Made by a program: the position numbers and the translations under genes. Positions 1 through 5,228 of a DNA stretch of 5,228 nucleotides are shown here, piece by piece. Within the stretch, counting starts at the first letter, position 1. Every line of letters starts with the position of its first letter. The notes beneath the pieces were generated by a model. That model was not told the origin of the DNA and searched no databases. It was given only the letters and a program-made list of their open reading frames with translations. The DNA is from Parachlamydia sp. (GTDB lineage: Bacteria > Chlamydiota > Chlamydiia > Chlamydiales > Parachlamydiaceae), in the NCBI GenBank assembly GCA_021298935.1, contig JAJTHR010000360.1, forward strand, positions 1-5,228, read 5' to 3'.

Positions 1-110
1 AAAGTTGACTTGTCAGCGCTTCAGATTTAAAAGATCTTTTCGAAGTTGATATCTTTGAATATCAACAAGGAGAGATCTTTTAAAGATGAAGGTGATCACA
101 AGTCAAATTT
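1..110 (+). other. Long imperfect palindrome (MITE-like hairpin) within the left repeat
   Basis: Arms pair in order. Bases 1-13 (AAAGTTGACTTGT) pair with 98-110 with one mismatch. CTTCA at 19-23 pairs with 87-91. TTTAAAAGATCT at 26-37 pairs with 73-84 perfectly. GTTGATAT at 45-52 pairs with ATATCAAC at 59-66 around a 6-base loop. Internal loops separate the blocks. A perfect 12 bp palindrome AAAAGATCTTTT sits at 29-40. The same fold is present in the right copy by mirror symmetry. The short near-terminal inverted repeats and lack of coding capacity resemble a non-autonomous miniature transposon, but no target-site duplication could be shown. A structured RNA or a recombination site is an alternative. 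Confidence 0.7.
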
Positions 111-138
111 ATGATTTTAATTTCGGGAAATGGTATTA
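1..138 (+). repeat. Left copy of a 138 bp dispersed inverted repeat
   Basis: These bases reappear as the reverse complement at 5089-5226 without a gap; paired coordinates sum to 5227. The only mismatch I find is C at 9 against A at 5218. Identity stops sharply on the inner side after position 138. The outer boundary cannot be set because the window starts inside or at the edge of the repeat. The unit is AT-rich, holds no convincing gene, and its first 110 bases fold on themselves (separate entry). The ATG at 130, used as the start of the adjacent remnant, lies inside the repeat. There is no transposase in the window, so calling it a mobile element (MITE or IS end) is inference. Confidence 0.95.
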
Positions 139-456
139 CAAGGTTTTTGGGCAATCGCTTGCTTAGAAGGTGAAAAGTTTGAAGAGGCTCGCCAGAGACC
201 CCAGACGATTTATGAAAACGAACCAGATGTATTTTTTTCCTCTAAACTTCCTTATTTTAATTCCTGGTTAAATCTTGTTTATTTTAAAGAAAATCAGCAG
301 GAGACTTTAGAGGTTTTGCAAATGGCCAAATTGAGAAATTCCTCCAAACTTTTAACCTCTTTGCAAGTGGAGGCAATGATGCAACTGGATCTCCCTTGCG
401 ATCAAATAGCTAAACTTTTTTGCTCACAAGGTTTTTTCGGGAGTTTTACACAATAA
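130..456 (+). pseudogene. TPR-like protein remnant, N-terminal fragment (5'-truncated, frameshifted)
   Basis: This fragment encodes 108 residues. The ATG at 130 and the few open codons before it (from 121) belong to the flanking repeat, and in-frame stops at 112 and 118 lie just upstream. The native N-terminus therefore seems to have been replaced by the repeat, and no good ribosome binding site precedes the ATG. Residues 5-33 have a TPR-like pattern (W7, EG at 13-14, F17, EEA at 18-20, Pro at 32), and the rest is predicted helical. The frame ends at a stop at 454-456, while frame +2 is open from 410 and continues the helical protein. Removing one base near the T6 runs at 416-421 or 432-437 would join the two pieces. 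The family is only a weak match, and its function is unknown. It could instead be two short hypothetical genes, or an intact gene with a sequencing error. Confidence 0.6.
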
Positions 457-463
457 GAAAGGG

Positions 464-742
464 ATGCAGCTTGCGGCTCAAGTTTTAATATTTTTAAAAA
501 GATACGGGGTTTCTGGTGATGATGCAAAAACGCGCGAGGGCGCAGAACAGCATGCAAGACAATTTTTAAATGAATTTTTGGCACCAACACCAAAAGAAAA
601 ATTTTCAAAAGCCAAAGTTATGTTAGCTTTAGGAGAGATTGCTGAGGCAAGAAGGTTGCTTGAGGAGGCGGTTGAAGAAGATAATCATGTCATATTTCGT
701 GAAGAACTTCGAATACTCAACGAATGGGATCACTCAATATGA
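464..742 (+). pseudogene. TPR-like protein remnant, C-terminal fragment
   Basis: This is 92 residues from the ATG at 464, but the frame is already open from 410, so the ATG is probably internal methionine rather than a true start. The GGG directly before the ATG is too close to serve as a normal ribosome binding site. Residues about 46-75 look like one TPR helix pair (KFSKAKVMLALGEIAEARRL, followed by LEEAVEED). Together with the upstream fragment this makes a helical, TPR-type scaffold of about 200 residues lacking its N-terminus. It reads toward sppA, and a hairpin at 750-778 follows the stop. It is more AT-rich than the three intact genes. The partner or role cannot be inferred. Confidence 0.55.
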
Positions 743-749
743 TGCAGAA

Positions 750-778
750 TTGGCAGCTCCTCTAAAAGGAACTGCCAA
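750..778. terminator. Hairpin between convergent genes, possible bidirectional terminator
   Basis: TTGGCAGCTCCT at 750-761 pairs with AGGAACTGCCAA at 767-778 around a 5-base loop, with one C-A mismatch. It lies between the end of the TPR-like remnant (742) and the end of sppA (793), where a shared terminator would be expected. Neither strand has a clear T tract after the stem, so intrinsic termination may be weak. Confidence 0.5.
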
Positions 779-792
779 ATCATTATACCACT

Positions 793-1833
793 TTATAGGG
801 GGTAATGCATGTAAAGATAATGATTTTGCATGAGTAAATCAAAAGACGGGGAAAGAGAGAGCTGGTGTTTGATTGTGCCGGTGCGCCAGGGCGCTTCTGC
901 AGAAAAAAGGCTATCCCACCAATCTTTGCTTTCTAGCTGAATGACCTGATAGTTATCTTTTTCCAAATTCGCTGTTGCCATCAGCTCTTCGATCGCCTCA
1001 CCTATCTGCTTATTGCTTGCATCGATAAAGCCAAATTGCTGGGCAATATCTGCCGGGAAAATGTGCGCGCCATACTCATTCACCAACTTTTCTTTCGATA
1101 TTTCCGGCCGGGCATTCACCACTAAATTGACAAAATGCTTGTAGTAATAATCGATAATTTGGGTGTAATTTTTATCTTCGCCCGGCTGCCAGGGACGAAA
1201 GGGGTTTAGTGAATCCTTCCCTTTACCGGCAGAAATCGTCAAAGCTTCGACTCCAATTTTTTCAAGAAGGGATGTGGCATTCATAAAAGTGGGGGCAATG
1301 ACGCCCACGCTGCCGATCAAGCTGATGTCGCTGGATAAAATTTTGTCTGCTGCAAGCGCGATATACATTCCGCCTGAAGCACAGAGGCCATCGACATAGG
1401 CATAAACAGGGATGTTGTACTTTTTCTTATAATTCATTAGCTCAAGATAAATGCCATTGGCATCTGTCACTGTGCCGCCTGGCGTATTGATATTAAGCAA
1501 AATGGCTTTCACACGGTCATCTTCATAGTCGCCTTCACGCGATTCGATAAGAAGCTGACGGATGTCCTTCGTGGTCAGATCACCCATGCCAATGACACCA
1601 TTGATATTAATCTGCAAAATAACAGGGACTTTTGTGAGGAACGTTTCCCTTTTGCCCTCCGCATTGGGAAGAATTTCTTCCGTATGTACCGTTGTGAGTC
1701 CGTTGCTTCTTTTTCCTGAAGAGATAGAACCCAGCATGAGGATCATTACAACAAAGCCCAAACACAATCCAACGATGGTGAAAAAAGCGATAAAAAGGGC
1801 CCGAAAAGAGGAGTAAAAGATAGAATCTCGCAT
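793..1833 (-). CDS. sppA: Signal peptide peptidase SppA-type S49 serine protease
   Basis: A 346-residue membrane-anchored protease that likely degrades signal peptides or other membrane-associated peptides. A hydrophobic segment at residues about 11-35 would anchor it with the catalytic domain outside the cytoplasm. S49 hallmarks are visible: NTPGG at 116-120, then CASGGMYIALAADKI from 151 with the expected nucleophile Ser153, SLIGSVGV at 171-178, and GKGKD at 203-207 with Lys206 in the place of the general-base lysine of the Bacillus SppA-type dyad. The length fits the short, single-domain SppA/SohB class rather than the roughly 600-residue E. coli SppA. The start is supported by AAAGGA (1845-1850) and AGG (1840-1842) upstream on the minus strand. 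About 50 residues after the conserved core are less typical. It is divergent from the S9 peptidase gene and shares a 123 bp promoter region with it. The substrate is unknown. Confidence 0.92.
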   Translation of the reverse strand: MRDSIFYSSFRALFIAFFTIVGLCLGFVVMILMLGSISSGKRSNGLTTVHTEEILPNAEGKRETFLTKVPVILQININGVIGMGDLTTKDIRQLLIESREGDYEDDRVKAILLNINTPGGTVTDANGIYLELMNYKKKYNIPVYAYVDGLCASGGMYIALAADKILSSDISLIGSVGVIAPTFMNATSLLEKIGVEALTISAGKGKDSLNPFRPWQPGEDKNYTQIIDYYYKHFVNLVVNARPEISKEKLVNEYGAHIFPADIAQQFGFIDASNKQIGEAIEELMATANLEKDNYQVIQLESKDWWDSLFSAEAPWRTGTIKHQLSLSPSFDLLMQNHYLYMHYPL

Positions 1834-1862
1834 AAATAACCTAATCCTTTTTAAAAAAACTA

Positions 1863-1868
1863 AATATA
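1863..1868 (-). promoter_or_regulatory. Possible -10 element of sppA
   Basis: The minus strand reads TATATT here, about 30 bases before the sppA start codon. No good -35 hexamer is seen 16-18 bases upstream, so this is only a tentative placement in the short divergent region. Confidence 0.22.
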
Positions 1869-1891
1869 ACCGATTCTCTGTTCTAAAGACT

Positions 1892-1922
1892 AGATTAATT
1901 TTCTTAAGATTAATTCTTAATC
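1892..1922. promoter_or_regulatory. Operator-like direct and inverted repeats in the divergent promoter region
   Basis: AGATTAATT occurs twice (1892-1900 and 1907-1915, 15 bases apart), each followed by CTTAA. Two overlapping inverted repeats are also present: TTAAGA-5-TCTTAA at 1904-1920 and GATTAA-3-TTAATC at 1908-1922. They overlap the proposed -35 and spacer of the S9 peptidase promoter, where a repressor would act. In such AT-rich sequence, chance symmetry is a real alternative. Confidence 0.35.
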
Positions 1923-1932
1923 GAGTTAAAAT
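1904..1932 (+). promoter_or_regulatory. Candidate sigma70-type promoter of the S9 peptidase-cysJ operon
   Basis: TTAAGA at 1904-1909 (4 of 6 to TTGACA) and TAAAAT at 1927-1932 (5 of 6 to TATAAT) are separated by 17 bases. Transcription would begin near 1939, giving a short leader that contains the ribosome binding site at 1945-1949. Confidence 0.45.
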
Positions 1933-1944
1933 AGTTGTCTAATC

Positions 1945-1949
1945 AGGAG
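1945..1949 (+). promoter_or_regulatory. Ribosome binding site of the S9 peptidase gene
   Basis: AGGAG lies 7 bases before the ATG at 1957, which is ideal spacing and fixes this start codon ahead of the internal methionines at residues 12-13. Confidence 0.8.
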
Positions 1950-1956
1950 TTAAAAA

Positions 1957-3897
1957 ATGAAAAAATTGATTTTATCAATAGCAGGAGTGATGATGCAGGC
2001 TGCAGCCTGGACTGTTGCACAGCCCATTGAAGTCCCCCTGATTCCAAGAAGCCTGCTTTTTGGCAATCCGGAAAAAACAAGCCCCGAGCTATCACCTGAC
2101 GGATCCAAGCTTGCCTATCTGGCGCCCGATGCGAACAACGTCCTCAATGTCTTTATCGACGATCTGAAAGGGGGCCAAAAAGGTAAGCAGATTACGACCG
2201 ACAAAATAAGGGGGGTGCGCAGCTTCCTCTGGCAGTATGACTTGACCCACATCCTTTATATGCAGGATAAAGATGGCGATGAAAACTGGCATCTTTACAG
2301 CACTGATATTGTGACCGGCGAAACGACCGACCTGACTCCTTTCGATGGGGTCAGAGCTTCTCCAATGAAATATGATTTTCGTTTCCCTGACCGCATGCTT
2401 ATCTCTCTGAATAAGCGTAAACCCGCCCTTTTCGATGTCTATTCGCTTGATTTGAAGACAGGAGCGCTTGATTTAATTGTTGAAAATGACAACCAGGTGT
2501 TTTCCTGGGTGGCGGATCACAATTTGGACGTGCGTCTTGCCCTATCCTATGCCAAGGATGGATCGACCCTCATTCGGTTGCGCAGCGGTCCTAATGAATG
2601 GAAAGAATTTTTGACATTGCCGGCCGATGAGGTGGACTCCTCGGTGATTGGGTTTACACCTGACAACGAAGCCTTTTACCTGGTTTCTAGTTTGGGAGGG
2701 AATACAGCACGGCTGATGGAAGTCTCCCTATCCTCAGGCTCGCGTAAAATCATTGCCGAAGATCCGCAGTTTGATCTTGGTTCCGTCATGCTTCATCCGA
2801 CTAAAAAAACATTGGAAGCGGTCGGTTATGATAAAGAAAAATTCGAATGGGAAATTTTAGATTCTGCTATCCAGCCCGACTTTGATTATTTAGCCGAACA
2901 ACTGAAAGGCTCTTTCAAAATTGTCAGCCGTGATTTAGCCAATCAAAATTGGATCGTCGCTTCCCAATCGGACCAGCGGCCTTCCCATTTTTATGCTTAC
3001 AACCGCTCCTCCAAAGCGCTCGTGTTTTTGTTCAGTACGCAGCCTCCATTGGAGCGCTATAGTTTAAGTCCCATGGTTCCTGTCAGCTTTGATGCGCGCG
3101 ATGGCATGAAACTGCATGGCTACCTGACTCTTCCGTTGGTAAGTCCTGCGCTTAAACTTCCCCTAGTTTTGCTTGTGCATGGAGGTCCGTGGGTAAGGGA
3201 TTCGTGGGGTCTTAATCCCACGGTGCAATGGCTGGCAAACCGCGGATACGGTGTGTTGCAAATCAACTATAGAGGCTCAACTGGATATGGAAAAAGCTAT
3301 GTCAATGCCGGCAATCGTGAATGGGGGAATAAAATGCACCATGACCTGCTCGACGGTAAGCAATGGGCCATCCAAAATGGTTATGCAGATCCAGACAAAA
3401 TCGCTATTTATGGCGGAAGTTATGGGGGCTATGCGACGCTAGCCGGCCTCGCCTTTACGCCGGATGAGTTTTGCTGCGGTGTAGACATTGTAGGGCCATC
3501 CAACCTGTTGACGCTGCTTCAGACAATACCTCCTTATTGGGGGCCTTTGAGTGCCCAAATGGACAGGCAGCTGGGCAACCTGGAAAAAGATGCCGACTTC
3601 TTGAAAGAAAGGTCGCCTTTATTCAAAGCGCATCAGATCAAGAAACCGCTTTTAATCGCGCAAGGGGCAAATGACCCGCGTGTGAAGCAAGCGGAAAGCG
3701 ATCAAATCGTGCAGGCCATGCGTCAAAAGCAATTGCCGGTTGAATACCTGCTTTTTACAGATGAAGGGCACGGATTTGCACGGCCAGAAAATCGGATGAA
3801 ATTCATGGCAGCGGCTGAATCGTTTCTAAATAAGTATTTAGGGGGCAGAAGCGAAGAGCCTTCCGCTGATGAAAAGTGGGACATGCATAAGAAATAA
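1957..3897 (+). CDS. Secreted S9 family prolyl oligopeptidase / acylaminoacyl-peptidase-like enzyme
   Basis: A 646-residue serine peptidase. The N-terminus (Lys2-Lys3, then a hydrophobic stretch to about residue 20) looks like a signal peptide with possible cleavage after Ala21, so export to the envelope or periplasm is likely. Residues about 35-360 form the beta-propeller region, seen as WD40/PD40-like blades such as SPELSPDGSKLAYLAPD (42-58), and a C-terminal alpha/beta hydrolase follows. The hydrolase shows HGGP at 408-411, INYRGSTGYG from 436 (oxyanion-type loop), GGSYGGY with nucleophile Ser488, Asp573 in GANDPR, and His605 in DEGHGF. The triad is complete. The family cleaves short peptides, releasing dipeptides or acyl-amino acids; the exact specificity cannot be read here. 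The length is typical of S9C-like members. It has a strong ribosome binding site and is the first gene of a two-gene unit: its TAA shares a base with the next ATG. Confidence 0.93.
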   Translation: MKKLILSIAGVMMQAAAWTVAQPIEVPLIPRSLLFGNPEKTSPELSPDGSKLAYLAPDANNVLNVFIDDLKGGQKGKQITTDKIRGVRSFLWQYDLTHILYMQDKDGDENWHLYSTDIVTGETTDLTPFDGVRASPMKYDFRFPDRMLISLNKRKPALFDVYSLDLKTGALDLIVENDNQVFSWVADHNLDVRLALSYAKDGSTLIRLRSGPNEWKEFLTLPADEVDSSVIGFTPDNEAFYLVSSLGGNTARLMEVSLSSGSRKIIAEDPQFDLGSVMLHPTKKTLEAVGYDKEKFEWEILDSAIQPDFDYLAEQLKGSFKIVSRDLANQNWIVASQSDQRPSHFYAYNRSSKALVFLFSTQPPLERYSLSPMVPVSFDARDGMKLHGYLTLPLVSPALKLPLVLLVHGGPWVRDSWGLNPTVQWLANRGYGVLQINYRGSTGYGKSYVNAGNREWGNKMHHDLLDGKQWAIQNGYADPDKIAIYGGSYGGYATLAGLAFTPDEFCCGVDIVGPSNLLTLLQTIPPYWGPLSAQMDRQLGNLEKDADFLKERSPLFKAHQIKKPLLIAQGANDPRVKQAESDQIVQAMRQKQLPVEYLLFTDEGHGFARPENRMKFMAAAESFLNKYLGGRSEEPSADEKWDMHKK

Positions 3898-5042
3898 TGC
3901 ACTACAATAAAGAAAATCCTTTTTACGCCTCCATTAAGGAGCGCACTCCCCTTTCTAAGGCCGGATCAGCTAAAAGCACACAACACCTTGTGCTCGATTT
4001 GCGCGGATCCGGCCTGACTTATGAAGTGGGGGATAGCATCGGAGTTTTTCCTCAGCATGACCGGGAACTGATCGACCGCACTCTTCACTATGCCAGAGCG
4101 ACGGGGGGTGAACTTGTCCACTACCCAGCCCACGACAGGCTCTATCGCTTTTCAGAACTGCTTCTGAAAGTGGTAAATATTACAGATGTCAGTCCAAAGC
4201 TGATCCGGGAGGTGACTGCCCGCCAGAAGGATGAAGCAAAAAAGCGGTTTCTTGAGAGGCTCCTGCTAGATGAAAATAGAGAGGAACTGAAAGCGTACCT
4301 TGCCAGGCATGAGGTCTGGGATTTTTTACGCGATCATGCGGAAGTGGAATTGAGTCCTCAAGAGCTTACCGCTCTTTTCATGCCTCTTCTTCCCCGTTTT
4401 TATTCCATCTCTTCTTCTCAAAAATGGGTGGGAGATGAAGTGCATCTGACGATTGCCCCTCTTGAATATGAAGCAAACGGGCATAAACGCAGGGGAGTGT
4501 GCACTCATTTTTTATGTGAGTTGGTCCCTCTCGGTCAGCCAGCCGTGCCTGTATTTATTCAACCTTCGCATGGTTTTCAATTGCCCCCCGATCATGAGAT
4601 TTCTTTGCTCATGATTGGCCCGGGTACTGGCATCGCCCCCTTTCGCGCCTTTCTGCAAGAGAGGCTATTTTTTCAACGAGCCAAGGGGAAGCACTGGCTA
4701 TTTTTTGGCGAATGGAATAAAGCGACCGATTTTTTCTATGAAGAGGACTGGTCTTTATTCGAGCAAAAAGGGCATTTACGCTTAGATGCGGCCTTTTCCA
4801 GGGACCAGGAAGAAAAGATTTATGTCCAGCATCGCATGCTTGAAAAGGGGGAAGAGTTTTATCAGTGGCTTGAGGAAGGGGCCTATCTGTATGTGTGCGG
4901 AGATGCGCAGCGGATGGCAAAGGATGTGGAGGCAACGCTTCTTTTCATTATTCAGGAATATGGTCGAAAGGATGTACTGCAGTCAAGGGAATATATAAAA
5001 AAATTGCGGCAACAAAAACGTTACCGTCGTGATGTGTATTAA
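3897..5042 (+). CDS. cysJ: CysJ-like NADPH-dependent FAD flavoprotein reductase lacking the flavodoxin domain
   Basis: A 381-residue cytosolic reductase corresponding to the FAD/NADPH part of sulfite reductase alpha subunit (full-length CysJ is about 600 residues). Visible motifs are GDSIGVFP (45-52), FAD-binding RFYSISS (167-173), GVCTHFL (200-206), the NADPH loop GPGTGIAPFRAF (241-252), FFGEWN then DFFYEEDW (269-285), SRDQEEKIYVQ (301-311, for the 2'-phosphate), YVCGDAQRMAKDV (332-344), and a C-terminal RRDVY ending in the Tyr that stacks on FAD in this family. The FMN domain is absent, not cut off by a frameshift: an in-frame TAA at 3888 lies just before the ATG and the upstream DNA codes for the S9 peptidase. 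The ATG overlaps the previous stop by one base with no clear ribosome binding site, suggesting translational coupling. As I recall, chlamydial CysJ is similarly short. No cysI is in view, so a role as reductase of a separate flavodoxin, ferredoxin or other partner is possible. Confidence 0.88.
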   Translation: MHYNKENPFYASIKERTPLSKAGSAKSTQHLVLDLRGSGLTYEVGDSIGVFPQHDRELIDRTLHYARATGGELVHYPAHDRLYRFSELLLKVVNITDVSPKLIREVTARQKDEAKKRFLERLLLDENREELKAYLARHEVWDFLRDHAEVELSPQELTALFMPLLPRFYSISSSQKWVGDEVHLTIAPLEYEANGHKRRGVCTHFLCELVPLGQPAVPVFIQPSHGFQLPPDHEISLLMIGPGTGIAPFRAFLQERLFFQRAKGKHWLFFGEWNKATDFFYEEDWSLFEQKGHLRLDAAFSRDQEEKIYVQHRMLEKGEEFYQWLEEGAYLYVCGDAQRMAKDVEATLLFIIQEYGRKDVLQSREYIKKLRQQKRYRRDVY

Positions 5043-5050
5043 AAAAAAGG

Positions 5051-5089
5051 AGCATGTCTTAAAATCCGATTGAATTTTAAAGACATGCT
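5051..5089 (-). terminator. Strong hairpin with T tract on the minus strand; possible bidirectional terminator
   Basis: The 15-base arm 5051-5065 (AGCATGTCTTAAAAT) pairs with 5074-5089 with one bulged A around an 8-base loop. On the minus strand the stem is followed by CC and eight T (plus-strand A run 5041-5048), a classic intrinsic terminator for transcription entering from the right. On the plus strand there is no T tract after the stem, although the location 8 bases after the cysJ stop suggests it may also mark the end of the S9-cysJ transcript. It abuts the right repeat exactly. Confidence 0.7.
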
Positions 5090-5226
5090 AATACCATTTC
5101 CCGAAATTAAAATCATAAATTTGACTTGTGATCACCTTCATCTTTAAAAGATCTCTCCTTGTTGATATTCAAAGATATCAACTTCGAAAAGATCTTTTAA
5201 ATCTGAAGCGCTGACAAATCAACTTT
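5089..5226 (-). repeat. Right copy of the 138 bp dispersed inverted repeat
   Basis: This is the reverse complement of 1-138, with one mismatch found (5218). It contains the same long palindrome; for example, the inner stem is GTTGATAT at 5161-5168 with ATATCAAC at 5175-5182. The two bases 5227-5228 lie beyond the part that can be compared. Its inner edge meets the terminator hairpin rather than a gene, so unlike the left copy it disrupts no coding sequence in view. Confidence 0.95.
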
Positions 5227-5228
5227 AT

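Noticed and set aside
639..833. Plus-strand reading frame of 64 codons overlapping the end of the TPR-like remnant and of sppA
   Set aside because: It is an overlapping frame with no recognisable domain or good ribosome binding site; the +2 frame has the TPR-like pattern.
1562..1816. Plus-strand reading frame opposite the 5' half of sppA
   Set aside because: It lies antisense within a gene with clear S49 motifs and has no family features of its own.
3897..3960. CysJ truncated by a recent frameshift that hides an upstream flavodoxin domain
   Set aside because: DNA immediately upstream is the intact 3' end of the S9 peptidase gene in another frame, so there is no room for a flavodoxin remnant.
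4609..4935. Minus-strand reading frame of 108 codons inside cysJ
   Set aside because: It is a shadow of the NADPH-binding domain coding strand; the composition is proline/histidine/arginine-rich with no known pattern.
1..5228. Composite transposon or IS flanked by the inverted repeats
   Set aside because: No transposase, recombinase or target-site duplication is seen, and the interior is ordinary housekeeping-type genes. Repeat symmetry alone does not establish a transposable unit.

Overview
This 5.2 kb window is bacterial. It carries three intact protein genes and one decayed gene, and it is bounded at both ends by the same roughly 138 bp repeat in opposite orientations. The gene set is a signal peptide peptidase-type S49 protease, a secreted S9 prolyl-oligopeptidase-family peptidase, and a short CysJ-type flavoprotein reductase lacking the FMN domain. 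Together with the TPR-like remnant and the moderate base composition, this would fit a Chlamydiota member, perhaps an amoeba-associated 'environmental chlamydia'. That is an inference from gene content and recall; no marker gene fixes the taxon.

Layout. Positions 1-138 hold the left repeat copy. Positions 130-742 (+) hold an AT-rich TPR-like coding remnant that has lost its 5' end at the repeat and is split by a frameshift near a run of six T. A hairpin at 750-778 lies between this remnant and the convergent sppA-like gene (793-1833, -). A 123 bp divergent intergenic region (1834-1956) holds the promoters and an operator-like set of repeats. The S9 peptidase gene (1957-3897, +) overlaps the start of the cysJ-like gene (3897-5042, +) by one base, so the two form a translationally coupled pair. 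A strong hairpin at 5051-5089 follows and directly abuts the right repeat copy (5089-5226).

How the genes relate. SppA-like protease (membrane-anchored, Ser/Lys dyad) and the S9 peptidase (signal peptide, Ser/Asp/His triad) are both predicted envelope-side proteolytic enzymes sharing a divergent promoter region, so a joint role in peptide turnover is plausible. The reductase is cytosolic and looks like the FAD/NADPH half of sulfite reductase flavoprotein. Without its flavodoxin domain, and with no cysI in view, it probably passes electrons to a separate carrier or partner.

The most interesting structure is the repeat. The two copies differ at one position in 138, each copy is itself a long imperfect palindrome (MITE-like), and together they bracket the whole window. 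They may be a dispersed mobile or regulatory element, and they may also be the reason an assembly contig ends here. I see no transposase, tRNA, rRNA or CRISPR array.
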